From positions 1-64,000 of the forward strand of contig JAKLLE010000004.1 in the NCBI GenBank assembly GCA_023150295.1: a DNA stretch of 64,000 bases, in the 5' to 3' direction. Under the pieces are notes generated by a model that made no database searches, was not told the DNA's origin, and saw only the letters and a program-made list of their open reading frames with translations. Position 1 is the stretch's first letter; each line of letters starts with the position of its first letter. Positions 8,336 to 17,264 of the stretch are shown here, piece by piece. The position numbers and the translations under genes were made by a program. The stretch comes from Giesbergeria sp. (GTDB lineage Bacteria > Pseudomonadota > Gammaproteobacteria > Burkholderiales > Burkholderiaceae_C).

Positions 8336-8471
8336 GGAGACTGTGGCCTGCAAAGTCAATGTTCATGTCCTTCAAAGTCAATCGCGCCCCATCATAAGCC
8401 GCTATCTTTTGGGCGCAAAACAAGGCGCGCTGGGCGGTTGGGCCCGGCGAGCGCGAAGGAGACAAGCCCGC

Positions 8472-10085
8472 ATGGCACACACCCATTCTTCCGACATCCT
8501 GGTCATCGGCGGCGGCCTGGCGGGCATCGTCACCGCCCTGGAAGCGCTGCGCCAAGGCCAGCGCGTGACCCTGGTGGACCGCGACACGCCCAGCAGACTG
8601 GGCGGACTGGCCCTGTGGGCCTTTGGCGGCATGGCCCTGGTGGGCACGCCGCTGCAGGCGCGCATGCAGATTCCCGACACGCCTGAACGCGCCCTGGCCG
8701 ACTGGCTGCGCTTTGGCGAGATGGACCCCAACGACACCTACCCCCAGCAATGGGCGCGCTACTACGTCGAACACTCGCGCGCGCAGGTGTACGACTGGCT
8801 CATTGGCGAAGGCGTGAAGTTCATGCCCGCCGTGAACTGGGTGGAGCGCGGCATGCAGGGCGAGGGCAACAGTGTGCCGCGTTACCACATCGTGTGGGGC
8901 ACCTCGCGCGAACTCACGCGGCGCATGGTGGCGCAGATGCGCGCTGCCAACAGCGGCAGCCGCCTGACGCTGTTGCACGGCCACCGCGTCACCGCGCTGG
9001 ACCATGCGGGCGGGCGCATTGCGGGCGCCGTGGCGGTGAGCGAAACCACGGGCACGCAAGTGCGCCTGCAAGCCCCGGTGGTGGTGCTGGCCATGGGCGG
9101 CATCAACGGCGGCCACGCCGAGACCCGGCGCAACTGGCCCCGGCACCGCCCCCTGCCCGCCACGATGCTCAACGGCGCCCACCCCTTTGCCGACGGCGCG
9201 TTGCACCACGCCGCAGCCGACCATCTGGGCGCACAGATCACCCACGCGGGCGAGATGTGGAACTACGCGGCAGGCTTTCCGCACCCGTTTCCGCACTTCG
9301 AGGGGCACGGCCTTTCCACCATTCCGTGCAAGTCGGCGCTGTGGCTCAACCACCGGGGCGAGCGCATCGGCCCCGAGCCGCTGGTCACCGGCTTTGACAC
9401 GCACTGGCTGTGCCAGCGCGTGGCCGCGCAGGAGAAGCCCTGGACCTGGCACCTGCTCAACTGGCGCATCGCCGCCAAGGAATTTGCCATCTCGGGCGCA
9501 GAGCACAACCAGCGCATCCGCGACATGCAGTTCCCCCTGTTCCTCAAGGAAACGCTGCTGGGCAACCACCGGCTGGTCAAGCAAATGGCCGCCGAGAGCC
9601 GCCACTTCCTGGTGGACGACACCTTGGCCGGACTGGCAGCGAAGATGAACGCGCTGACCTGTTCGCACGATGTGAACCCGGCCACGCTGCAGGCCACGGC
9701 CGACGCCTTTGACGCGAACTTTGCCCGTGGCATGAAGCTGGCCAACGACGACCAGATCCGCCGCATCCTGCACGCACGCCAGTGGGGGCCGGATCGCTTA
9801 CGCACCTGCCCACCCGCGCCGCTGCAGATGAAGGGTGCGGGCCCGTTCATCGCCATTCAGATGCAGCTCATCACGCGCAAAAGCCTGGGCGGCCTGCGCA
9901 CCGACCTGCACAGCCGCGTGCTCGATGGCGCAGACCAGCCCATCAGCGGCCTGTACTGCGTGGGCGAGGCAGCGGGCTTTGGCGGCGGTGGCGCCAGTGG
10001 CAAACGCTCGCTGGAAGGCACCTTTTTGCCCGGCTGCATCCTCACGGCGCGTGCGGCGGTGCGGCACATCGCCACCGAAAAATAA
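8472..10085 (+). CDS. FAD-dependent dehydrogenase of the fumarate reductase/ketosteroid dehydrogenase superfamily
   Basis: A 537-aa flavoprotein. The N-terminal dinucleotide fold is clear (DILVIGGGLAGIVTALEAL, then VTLVDRD). Near the C-terminus LYCVGEAAGFGGGGASGKRSLEGTFLPGC is the second FAD-contacting region of this superfamily, and VVVLAMGGINGG is another FAD-binding strand. No signal peptide or heme motif is visible, so it is a soluble cytoplasmic enzyme, probably desaturating or reducing an organic acid or steroid-like ring. ATG 8472 has AAGGAG upstream. It is followed 62 bp later by a thiamine-diphosphate enzyme. The substrate is unknown. Confidence 0.85.
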   Translation: MAHTHSSDILVIGGGLAGIVTALEALRQGQRVTLVDRDTPSRLGGLALWAFGGMALVGTPLQARMQIPDTPERALADWLRFGEMDPNDTYPQQWARYYVEHSRAQVYDWLIGEGVKFMPAVNWVERGMQGEGNSVPRYHIVWGTSRELTRRMVAQMRAANSGSRLTLLHGHRVTALDHAGGRIAGAVAVSETTGTQVRLQAPVVVLAMGGINGGHAETRRNWPRHRPLPATMLNGAHPFADGALHHAAADHLGAQITHAGEMWNYAAGFPHPFPHFEGHGLSTIPCKSALWLNHRGERIGPEPLVTGFDTHWLCQRVAAQEKPWTWHLLNWRIAAKEFAISGAEHNQRIRDMQFPLFLKETLLGNHRLVKQMAAESRHFLVDDTLAGLAAKMNALTCSHDVNPATLQATADAFDANFARGMKLANDDQIRRILHARQWGPDRLRTCPPAPLQMKGAGPFIAIQMQLITRKSLGGLRTDLHSRVLDGADQPISGLYCVGEAAGFGGGGASGKRSLEGTFLPGCILTARAAVRHIATEK

Positions 10086-10095
10086 GTATCAAATC

Positions 10096-10140
10096 AGCTT
10101 CAAGCGCTTATCCATCAAGCGTAAGCAGCTATCAAAAGGA
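10096..10140 (+). repeat. dispersed double-hairpin repeat, copy 2 (truncated)
   Basis: The left half (AGCGCTTATCCATCAAGCG) and the AGCAGCTAT box are present, but the last hairpin is missing and is replaced by CAAAAGGAG. That forms the ribosome-binding site of the thiamine-diphosphate enzyme gene whose ATG is at 10148. Confidence 0.75.
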
Positions 10141-10147
10141 GAGCACC

Positions 10148-11803
10148 ATGAACGGCGCACAAGCCCTGATGAAAACCCTGGTCGATGCCGGCATCGAGGT
10201 CTGCTTCACCAACCCCGGCACCAGCGAAATGCACTTTGTGGCCGCGCTCGACAGCGAACCCAAGATGCGCGCCGTGCTGGCCCTGTTCGAGGGTGTGGCC
10301 ACGGGCGCGGCGGATGGTTATGCCCGCATGGCCGACAAACCTGCCGCCACCTTGCTGCACCTGGGCTGCGGCCTGGGCAACGGCCTGGCCAACCTGCACA
10401 ACGCGCGCAAGGGCAAGGTGCCCGTGGTCAACATCGTGGGCGACCATGCCACCACCCACACACAGTACGACGCGCAACTGCAAAGCGACATCGAAACCGT
10501 GGCGCGCAACGTGTCGCCGGGCTTTGTGCGCACCTCGCAGAGCACGGCGGCGCTGTGCCAGGACGCGACGGACGCCATCACCGCCGCACGCGGCCTGCCG
10601 GGCCAGGTGGCCACGCTGATCCTGCCCGCCGACGTATCGTGGGGCGAAGGCGGCGTGCCCTGCCCCCCGCCCCCCGCCCCCCAGCCCCCAGCGGCTGACG
10701 ACGCCACGGTGGAGCGCATCGCCCAGGCCGTGCGCTCAGGCAAAAAGACCGCACTGCTGCTGGGCGGGCAAGCCCTGCGCGAGCCCAGCCTGCTGGCCGC
10801 CGCGCGCATTGCTGCGCACTGCGGCGTGCAGCTGCTGGCCGAAGTCTTCCCCACCCGCATGGAGCGCGGCGCGGGCCTGCCCAGCGTGGAGCGCATTGCC
10901 TACCTGGCCGAAATGGCGGGCGTGCAGCTCGCGCCCATAGAGCACCTGATCCTGGTGGACGCCAAGGCGCCCGTGTCCTTTTTTGCCTACCCCGGCAAAA
11001 AGAGCTACCTCGTGCCCGACACCTGCACCGTGCACCCGCTCTGCGCCCCCACCCAGGATGCGCGCGCCAGCCTGGACAAGCTGGTGCAGGCTCTGGGCGC
11101 GGCGCAGGCCCAGCCCGCGCTGCAGGCCCCGCAGCGCCCCGGCCGCCCGCGCGGTGCGCTCACCGCCCCCAAGGTGTGCAAGGCCGTGGGCCACCTGCTG
11201 CCCGACAACGCCATCCTCATCGACGAGGCCATCACCTCCGGCCTCATGCTCAATGTGATGACCGCTGGCGGCCCGCGCCACGACCTCATCACCCTCACGG
11301 GCGGCGCCATCGGCCAGGGCCTGCCGGGCGCCGTGGGCGCGGCCATTGCCTGCCCACAGCGCCCGGTGATTGCGCTGATTGGCGACGGCACCGCCATGTA
11401 CACCATCCAGGCGCTGTGGACCATGGCGCGCGAGGGGCTCAACGTGACGGCCATCATCTTCAACAACGCGTCGTACTCGGTGCTGAACGTGGAGCTGGAA
11501 CGTGTGGGCGCCGAAGAAGCAGGCCCCAAGGCCAAGTCGCAACTCGACCTGAAGGGCCCGGTGCTGCACTTCGCCCAGCTCGCCCAGGGCATGGGCGTGC
11601 ATGCCGTGCGCACCGATGCAGCAGAGGGCTTTTGCAAGGCGCTGGAATACGCGCTGGCCCACCCTGGGCCCCACCTCATCGAAGCCGTGGTGCCCGAGTC
11701 GCTGTCGGGCGCAAAGCGCAAGGTGCTGCCCTGGCTGCTGCGCTCGTTGCCCGACCTGCCGCAGCCGGTGGCGCGGGCGCTCAAGAAAAAGATTGCGCCA
11801 TGA
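10148..11803 (+). CDS. thiamine-diphosphate-dependent enzyme, acetolactate synthase-like
   Basis: A 551-aa protein with the three domains of the acetolactate synthase/benzoylformate decarboxylase superfamily. The pyrimidine-binding domain has the cofactor-activating glutamate in LFEGVATGAADGYARM. The central domain is preceded by a proline-rich linker (CPPPPAPQPP). The diphosphate-binding domain has IGDGTAMYTIQALWTM running to FNN. Family annotation is usually acetolactate synthase large subunit, but no small regulatory subunit is nearby and the gene follows a flavoprotein. A role in branched-chain amino-acid synthesis is therefore doubtful; a 2-oxo acid decarboxylase or lyase is equally possible. 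Confidence 0.85.
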   Translation: MNGAQALMKTLVDAGIEVCFTNPGTSEMHFVAALDSEPKMRAVLALFEGVATGAADGYARMADKPAATLLHLGCGLGNGLANLHNARKGKVPVVNIVGDHATTHTQYDAQLQSDIETVARNVSPGFVRTSQSTAALCQDATDAITAARGLPGQVATLILPADVSWGEGGVPCPPPPAPQPPAADDATVERIAQAVRSGKKTALLLGGQALREPSLLAAARIAAHCGVQLLAEVFPTRMERGAGLPSVERIAYLAEMAGVQLAPIEHLILVDAKAPVSFFAYPGKKSYLVPDTCTVHPLCAPTQDARASLDKLVQALGAAQAQPALQAPQRPGRPRGALTAPKVCKAVGHLLPDNAILIDEAITSGLMLNVMTAGGPRHDLITLTGGAIGQGLPGAVGAAIACPQRPVIALIGDGTAMYTIQALWTMAREGLNVTAIIFNNASYSVLNVELERVGAEEAGPKAKSQLDLKGPVLHFAQLAQGMGVHAVRTDAAEGFCKALEYALAHPGPHLIEAVVPESLSGAKRKVLPWLLRSLPDLPQPVARALKKKIAP

Positions 11804-11870
11804 GGAACAGCCGAGAGGGCGGCTCGGGCAGACCCCGCTAAAATCAGCCACCCTTTCCCAGCCACACACC

Positions 11871-12080
11871 ATGTCCCTCTTTGCCCGCCCCCACTACACC
11901 TCGGTTGCCACCCAGTTTCTGGACGATCTGAAGAAGCAAAAGCCCCAGCTCGACGCAGGCCAACAGGTGGGCCGCGCGCTGCTGTGGGACAAGAAGGTGG
12001 ACCGCAGCCTGTGGAAGGACTACCGCGCAGGCCGCGTCAACCAGAAGCCGTACGCGTTTTACTCGTACGACGGTTACTGA
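11871..12080 (+). CDS. DUF3460-family small protein
   Basis: A 69-aa, hydrophilic, basic protein starting MSLFARPHYTSVATQFLDDLKKQKP and ending in PYAFYSYDGY. It matches the short betaproteobacterial DUF3460 family as I recall it. There are no membrane segments or recognisable catalytic residues, and its function is unknown. It lies immediately upstream of scpA with repeat copy 3 between them. Confidence 0.8.
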   Translation: MSLFARPHYTSVATQFLDDLKKQKPQLDAGQQVGRALLWDKKVDRSLWKDYRAGRVNQKPYAFYSYDGY

Positions 12081-12085
12081 TAAAA

Positions 12086-12136
12086 GCAGGCTCTGGCGCA
12101 ATAAATACGGGCGCTAGTAGCTATTAAATTTATAGC
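12086..12136 (+). repeat. dispersed double-hairpin repeat, copy 3
   Basis: GGCTCTGGCGC, an interrupted GCGC stem, and GCTATTAAATTTATAGC, a perfect AT hairpin, end two bases before the scpA ATG at 12139. No separate Shine-Dalgarno sequence is visible, so the repeat forms the whole translation initiation region. Confidence 0.8.
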
Positions 12137-12138
12137 AA

Positions 12139-13005
12139 ATGGGTTCTGTGACGGACACTGCCGCGCCCGTGCCTGCGGGTGATGCCGACGCGGCTGCGGC
12201 GTCCGCCATGCCCGAGGTGGTGGACCAGGTCGCGCTGGCGCGCCTGTACGGCGAGCCGCTGTTTGCGCTGCCCACCGACCTGTACATCCCGCCCGACGCG
12301 CTGGAAGTGTTTCTGGAGGCCTTCGAGGGGCCGCTCGATCTACTGCTGTATCTCATCCGCAAGCAGAACTTCAACATCCTCGACATCCCCATGCTCAGCG
12401 TCACGCGCCAGTACCTGGCGTATGTGGACGAAATCCGCAGCCGCAACCTGGAGCTGGCGGCCGAGTACCTGCTGATGGCGGCCATGCTCATCGAGATCAA
12501 GTCGCGCATGCTGCTGCCCCCGCGCAAGCAGGAGGGCGCCGACGAGGCACAGGACCCGCGCGCCGAGCTGGTGCGCCGCCTGCTCGAATACGAACAGATG
12601 AAGCTGGCCGCGCAGCAGCTGGGCTACCTGCCACAGTACGGGCGCGACTTCCTCAAGGCCCAGGTCTTCATCGAGCAAAGCCTGCAGCCGCGCTTTCCCG
12701 ACGTGCACGTGGTTGATCTGCAGGAGGCCTGGCGCGACATCCTCAAACGCGCCAAGCTGGTACAGCACCACAAGATCACGCGCGAGGAGCTGAGCGTGCG
12801 CGAGTACATGAGCCAGGTGCTCAAGACGCTGCAGGGCCGCCGCTTTGTGGAGTTTGAGGAATTGTTCGACCCCAGCAAGGGCGGCACCGTGCTGGTGGTA
12901 ACCTTTATCGCGCTGCTGGAGCTGGCCAAGGAAACGCTCATCGAGATCACCCAGGCCGAGGCCTACGCGCCCATCTACGTCCGGCTGGCCTACACGCCGG
13001 TCTGA
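12139..13005 (+). CDS. scpA: segregation and condensation protein A (ScpA)
   Basis: A 288-aa kleisin that bridges Smc dimers with ScpB to organise the chromosome. Family features are EVFLEAFEGPLDLLLYLIRKQNFNILDIPMLSVTRQYL in the N-terminal Smc-binding part (about residues 55-95), LLMAAMLIEIKSRMLLPP, and the C-terminal winged helix (VTFIALLELAKETLIEITQ). An unconserved Ala-rich leader of about 35 residues precedes the family core, so initiation at a later codon cannot be excluded. No scpB is present in the window. Confidence 0.93.
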   Translation: MGSVTDTAAPVPAGDADAAAASAMPEVVDQVALARLYGEPLFALPTDLYIPPDALEVFLEAFEGPLDLLLYLIRKQNFNILDIPMLSVTRQYLAYVDEIRSRNLELAAEYLLMAAMLIEIKSRMLLPPRKQEGADEAQDPRAELVRRLLEYEQMKLAAQQLGYLPQYGRDFLKAQVFIEQSLQPRFPDVHVVDLQEAWRDILKRAKLVQHHKITREELSVREYMSQVLKTLQGRRFVEFEELFDPSKGGTVLVVTFIALLELAKETLIEITQAEAYAPIYVRLAYTPV

Positions 13006-13064
13006 CAGACCCTTCGAGCCCGGCCTCTGCGCTGTGCAGGACACACACAACCCGAGTTGCATCC

Positions 13065-14654
13065 ATGGCATCGCACGACTTTGACGTATTGATTGTGGGC
13101 AGCGGCCTGGCGGGCCTCTCCACCGCACTGCATCTGGCGGCCACGCACCGCGTGGCGGTCATCACCAAGCGCGAGTTGCAGGACGGCTCCAGCGGCTGGG
13201 CGCAGGGCGGCATTGCCGCCGTGCTGGCCAACGACGACAGCTTTGCCGCCCACATCCAGGACACGCTGGTGGCCGGCGCGGGCCTGTGCGACCTGGCCAC
13301 CACGCGCTTTGTGGTGGAGAACGCACCCCAGTCCATCGGCTGGCTGCGCAGCCTGGGCGTGCCGTTCACGCTGGAGGGCGACGACCTGCACCTCACGCGC
13401 GAAGGCGGTCACAGCGCACGGCGCATCGTGCACGCCACCGACGCCACCGGCGCCGCCGTGCAAAAGACGCTGATCGACGTGGTGCGCAGCACCCCCGGCA
13501 TCACCGTGTTCGAGCACCACACCCTGGTGGACCTGATCACCGCCCGCAAGCTGGGCCTGGCGGGCCAGCGCTGCCTGGGCCTGTACGCGCTGGACGAAGC
13601 CAGCGACACGGTGGTCACCTTCCGCGCGCCGCAAACCATTCTGGCCACGGGCGGCGCGGGCAAGGTGTACCTTTACACCACCAACCCCGACACCGCCACC
13701 GGCGACGGCATTGCCGCCGCCTGGCGTGCCGGTTGCCGCGTGGGCAACATGGAGTTCGTGCAGTTCCACCCCACGGGGCTGTACCACCCGCGCGCCAAGT
13801 CCTTCCTCATCAGCGAAGCGGTGCGCGGCGAGGGTGGCAGGCTGCTGCTGCCTGAATCCGCCGGGGGCACACGCTTCATGCCCCTGCACGACGAGCGCGC
13901 CGAACTCGCCCCGCGCGACGTGGTGGCGCGCGCCATCGACTTCGAGATGAAGAAACACGGCCTGGACTGCGTGCACCTGGACATCTCGCACCAGAGCCCC
14001 GAGTTCCTGCGCGAGCACTTCCCCAACATTCTGGGCTATTGCGCATCGCTGGGCATCGACATCACCAAGGAACCCATCCCCGTGGTGCCCACGGCCCACT
14101 TCACCTGCGGCGGCGTGCTCACCGACCTGTCGGGCCGCACCGACCTGCCCGGCCTGTACGCCGTGGGCGAGGTGGCCTGCACCGGCCTGCACGGCGCCAA
14201 CCGCCTGGCCAGCAACTCGCTGCTCGAATGCATGGTGTTTGCCCGCGCAGCCGCGCAGCACATCGCGGCGGCGCCACGCACCCAGATTCCGGCGCTGCCG
14301 CGCTGGGACGACAGCCGCGTCACCGACGCCGACGAGTCCGTGGTCATCTCGCACAACTGGGATGAGCTGCGCCGCTTCATGTGGGACTACGTGGGCATCG
14401 TGCGCACCAACAAGCGCCTGGAGCGCGCGGCGCACCGCATCGCGCTGCTATGGGCCGAAATCGACGAGTTCTACGCCCATTTCCACATCACGCGCGACCT
14501 GCTGGAGCTGCGCAACCTAGTGCAGGTGGCCGACCTCATCGTGCGCTCGGCACAGATGCGGCGCGAAAGCCGCGGCCTGCACTACAGCCGCGACTACCCC
14601 GACCTGGCCGCACCGGCTGCACCCACCATCCTCGTGCCCCCCGTCAACCATTGA
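13065..14654 (+). CDS. nadB: L-aspartate oxidase (NadB)
   Basis: A 529-aa flavoenzyme that oxidises L-aspartate to iminoaspartate, the first step of de novo NAD synthesis; the product goes to NadA. The FAD fold is at the N-terminus ([19 protein letters not shown]). Other family regions are [39 protein letters not shown], and near residue 350 [47 protein letters not shown]. Length is normal for NadB. nadA and nadC lie 3-4 kb further on the opposite strand, so all three de novo enzymes are in this window. Confidence 0.95.
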   Translation: MASHDFDVLIVGSGLAGLSTALHLAATHRVAVITKRELQDGSSGWAQGGIAAVLANDDSFAAHIQDTLVAGAGLCDLATTRFVVENAPQSIGWLRSLGVPFTLEGDDLHLTREGGHSARRIVHATDATGAAVQKTLIDVVRSTPGITVFEHHTLVDLITARKLGLAGQRCLGLYALDEASDTVVTFRAPQTILATGGAGKVYLYTTNPDTATGDGIAAAWRAGCRVGNMEFVQFHPTGLYHPRAKSFLISEAVRGEGGRLLLPESAGGTRFMPLHDERAELAPRDVVARAIDFEMKKHGLDCVHLDISHQSPEFLREHFPNILGYCASLGIDITKEPIPVVPTAHFTCGGVLTDLSGRTDLPGLYAVGEVACTGLHGANRLASNSLLECMVFARAAAQHIAAAPRTQIPALPRWDDSRVTDADESVVISHNWDELRRFMWDYVGIVRTNKRLERAAHRIALLWAEIDEFYAHFHITRDLLELRNLVQVADLIVRSAQMRRESRGLHYSRDYPDLAAPAAPTILVPPVNH

Positions 14655-14665
14655 TAAGCACCGCC

Positions 14666-15046
14666 ATGTACCGCACCCTGCTCAAATCCAAGATCCACCG
14701 CGTAGCCGCCACGCAATGCGAACTGCACTACGAAGGCTCCTGCGCCATCGACGAAGACCTGCTAGCCGCCGCCAACATCTGCGAGAACGAACAGGTCCAC
14801 ATCTGGAACATCAACAACGGCGAACGCTTCATCACCTACGCCATCAAGGGCCAGCGCGGCAGCGGAATGATCTCGGTGAACGGCTCGGCCGCACGCCGCG
14901 CCAGCGTGGGCGACCTGCTCATCATCGCGGCCTTCGCCCAGGTGCCCGAGGCCGACGTGGCCGCGCACAAGCCGCAACTGGTGTTTGTGGACGAGAAGAA
15001 CCGGCAGGTGGAACTGCGGCACAAGGTGCCGGTGCAGACAATTTGA
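14666..15046 (+). CDS. panD: aspartate 1-decarboxylase (PanD)
   Basis: A 126-aa pyruvoyl enzyme making beta-alanine from aspartate for pantothenate synthesis. The proenzyme self-cleaves between Gly24 and Ser25 (HYEGSCAID), and Ser25 becomes the pyruvoyl group. The [19 protein letters not shown] motif and overall length match the family. It lies 11 bp after nadB, in the same orientation, so the two aspartate-consuming enzymes are probably co-transcribed. Confidence 0.96.
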   Translation: MYRTLLKSKIHRVAATQCELHYEGSCAIDEDLLAAANICENEQVHIWNINNGERFITYAIKGQRGSGMISVNGSAARRASVGDLLIIAAFAQVPEADVAAHKPQLVFVDEKNRQVELRHKVPVQTI

Positions 15047-15094
15047 GAGGTTGCCCTGAATAGTAGTTAGCTGGCTCAGCGCAGCGCCACCCCC

Positions 15095-15346
15095 TCAGCG
15101 CAACGGCAGCGGCGTGCTCACGCCCAGCAGCAGGCCCAGGGCGAATACGGCCATCACCAGGCCTGCGGTGGCGTACATGGCCCAGGCCAGCCAGAACAGG
15201 CCTGGCTGCTCATCGCGGCGCCATTCCAGGCGGCCCTTGAAGCCGTTGGAGCCAAAAGGCAGCCAGCCCCGCGCCAGGCTTTGGTAGGCCACGCCCAGCA
15301 GCCCCAGGCCCAGGATCGAAAAGAAGATGCCTTGAAACAGCGCCAT
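15095..15346 (-). CDS. small membrane protein, unknown
   Basis: An 83-aa protein starting MALFQGIFFSILGLGLLGVAYQSL, with a hydrophobic segment at each end (about residues 4-24 and 52-78) and a charged middle (NGFKGRLEWRRDEQPGLF). The start at 15346 gives an N-terminal membrane helix. No family is recognised. It follows pabB on the same strand after 92 bp and may be the last gene of the nadC-nadA-pabB transcript. Confidence 0.6.
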   Translation of the reverse strand: MALFQGIFFSILGLGLLGVAYQSLARGWLPFGSNGFKGRLEWRRDEQPGLFWLAWAMYATAGLVMAVFALGLLLGVSTPLPLR

Positions 15347-15438
15347 GCTGCCGTCCTCCGTGGGTTCACGCCGATCCATACCGATGGCGGACCACTGTAC
15401 CAGCACCGCTGGCCCGGGCGGCGTGCAGGCGGTGGCTA

Positions 15439-17211
15439 TCAGCCCAGGCGCGCCTGCAGCCAGCCGCGCAGGCTGTTGATGAAGGCCCAGCCCTGCACGC
15501 GCGGCAGATCCTGAAGCCGCACCACGGCCTCGATCACCCGGCCATCGCGCAGCGCCACGGCGCGGCCCACGCCGGGCAGCAGGCCGCAGGCGAGCGGCGG
15601 CGTGACCCAGCGGCCATCGAGCAGCATGGCGATGTTGCCGAAGGTGCTTTCGGTGATCTCGCCTTCCTCGTTCCACAGCACGGTGTCGAAAACGCCGGGT
15701 TCCTTGGGAGCAAAGGCTGCGTAGTGCGCGCGGCGCGTGGTCTTGTGGCGCACGAATTCGCCGTGCGCCTGGGCCAGCGGGCGCTCGGCCAGGCGCAGCA
15801 GCACGGGTTCGGGCGTGGGTGCCAGGGCAAAGGCCTCGGCACGCGGCGAGCCTGCGGCATCGAGCAGCAGGCGCGTGCGCCAGGCCCCCTGCGGGTGGCC
15901 GTCTGCCAGCATCTGCAGGCACTGGCGCACGGCGGTGGCGTCCCAGGGCACGCCGAAATGCGCCGCCGCCTGCTGCATGCGCGCCAGGTGTTCGGGCAGG
16001 TGGTGGTAGGCGCCGTCCTCCAGCCGCAGGGTTTCCAGCAGGTCGAAGGGCTCACTGGCGCGTTCGACAAAGGCGCGCTTGGCGGCCCATTCGCGCCATT
16101 CGGCGTTGGCGTCGGCGCCCCAGACGATGCCGCTGCCGATGCCGCAGCGGGCCTCGCTGCCCTGCAGTTCGACGGTGCGGATGGGTACGTTGAAGGTGGC
16201 GTGCAGGCCGCCACCAGCGGCGGGCCGCAGCAGGCCCACGGCGCCGCAGTACACGCCGCGCGGCCCGTCTTCGAGCTGGGCGATGGTGCGCATGGCCTGC
16301 ACCTTGGGCGCGCCCGTGACCGAGCCGCAGGGGAACAGCGCCGCAAACACGTCCTGCAGCCGCGTGCCCGTGCGCGTGGTGGCGGCCACGTCCGAGGTCA
16401 TCTGCCACACGGTGGGCAGCGCCTCGGTATGGAACAGCCGGGGCACGCGCACGCTGTGGGGCTGGGCGATGCGCGAGAGGTCGTTGCGCAGCAGGTCCAC
16501 GATCATCACGTTTTCGGCGCGCTCCTTGGGGGAGTTGCGCAGGTGCGCGGCCTGCGCGGCGTCGTCCTGCGGCGTGGCGCCGCGTGCGGCCGTGCCTTTC
16601 ATGGGGCGTGTGACGATGGGGCCGCTGCCCTGCGGCCCGGCCTGCCAGTCGAAGAACAGCTCGGGCGAGACGGACAGCACCTGCCCCGCCGCTACGCCGT
16701 CGATCCACGCCGCGTAGCCGCCGCCCTGGGCGCGCTGCAAGGCGGCAAACAAGGCCTGCGCCGAGCCCGTCCAGCGCCCGCGCAGCCGTGCGGTGTGGTT
16801 GACCTGGTAGTAGGTGCCGCGCGCAATGCCGTCCTGGATGTGCGCCAGCGCGGCGTCAAACGCGGCGCGCTCGGGCTGGGTGTGCCAGTCGATGCGCGCA
16901 TCGTCTGCGGCGGGGGCTGCGTCGGGCCAGGGCAGCGGCGCATCGTGCGCGGCAAACCAGGCCAGGGGCAGCGCGGGGTCGCCCGCCTGCACGGCCAGGG
17001 CCGGGTCGAAGGCAGGTGCGGCCTCGTAGCGCAGCCAGCCCAGCACCCAGGCGCCGCTGCGCGCTGCGGCCTCGGCTGCGTCGAGCACGGCACGCACCTC
17101 GTGCAGCGCATGGGCCGCCCACACGGTGCGTGGCGCGCCAAACGCATGTCGCAGGCGGGCACCGGCCGCATCATGCGGGTCGGCAAAGTCGATCAGTGAA
17201 CCAATGGTCAA
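15439..17211 (-). CDS. pabB: fused aminodeoxychorismate synthase component I / aminodeoxychorismate lyase (PabB-PabC)
   Basis: A 590-aa fusion. Residues about 100-365 form the chorismate-binding domain (RPMKGTAARGATPQDD, SPKERAENVMIVDLLRNDLSRIA, LFPCGSVTGAPKVQAMR). Residues about 385-590 form a fold-type IV PLP domain (FDLLETLRLEDGAYHHLPEHLARM, the catalytic-type lysine in RHKTTRRAHY, EGEITESTFGNIAM). Together they convert chorismate and ammonia to 4-aminobenzoate for folate. The glutamine amidotransferase PabA is not in the window. The start codon is TTG at 17211, with GGAGG 8 bases upstream donated by repeat copy 4. It follows nadA on the minus strand. Confidence 0.92.
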   Translation of the reverse strand: MTIGSLIDFADPHDAAGARLRHAFGAPRTVWAAHALHEVRAVLDAAEAAARSGAWVLGWLRYEAAPAFDPALAVQAGDPALPLAWFAAHDAPLPWPDAAPAADDARIDWHTQPERAAFDAALAHIQDGIARGTYYQVNHTARLRGRWTGSAQALFAALQRAQGGGYAAWIDGVAAGQVLSVSPELFFDWQAGPQGSGPIVTRPMKGTAARGATPQDDAAQAAHLRNSPKERAENVMIVDLLRNDLSRIAQPHSVRVPRLFHTEALPTVWQMTSDVAATTRTGTRLQDVFAALFPCGSVTGAPKVQAMRTIAQLEDGPRGVYCGAVGLLRPAAGGGLHATFNVPIRTVELQGSEARCGIGSGIVWGADANAEWREWAAKRAFVERASEPFDLLETLRLEDGAYHHLPEHLARMQQAAAHFGVPWDATAVRQCLQMLADGHPQGAWRTRLLLDAAGSPRAEAFALAPTPEPVLLRLAERPLAQAHGEFVRHKTTRRAHYAAFAPKEPGVFDTVLWNEEGEITESTFGNIAMLLDGRWVTPPLACGLLPGVGRAVALRDGRVIEAVVRLQDLPRVQGWAFINSLRGWLQARLG

Positions 17212-17212
17212 A

Positions 17213-17264
17213 ATGGCCTCCAGCGCTTATTGGATAAGCGCCAGCAGCTATTATTTTGATAGCA
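17213..17264 (+). repeat. dispersed double-hairpin repeat, copy 4
   Basis: A near-consensus copy: GGCCTCCAGCGCTTATTGG, ATAAGCGCCAGCAGC, TATTATTTTGATAGCA. It fills the space between the nadA stop (17265) and the pabB TTG start (17211) almost exactly. Read on the minus strand its CTCC becomes the GGAG core of the pabB ribosome site. Confidence 0.85.

Noticed and set aside
8247-9773. A 508-codon open frame opposite the flavoprotein gene
   Set aside because: It is a mirror of the FAD enzyme's codon bias, overlaps the AraC gene and its promoter, and shows no family features.
10148-11803. Naming the thiamine-diphosphate enzyme ilvB
   Set aside because: No regulatory subunit nearby and the flavoprotein neighbour argue against branched-chain amino-acid synthesis.
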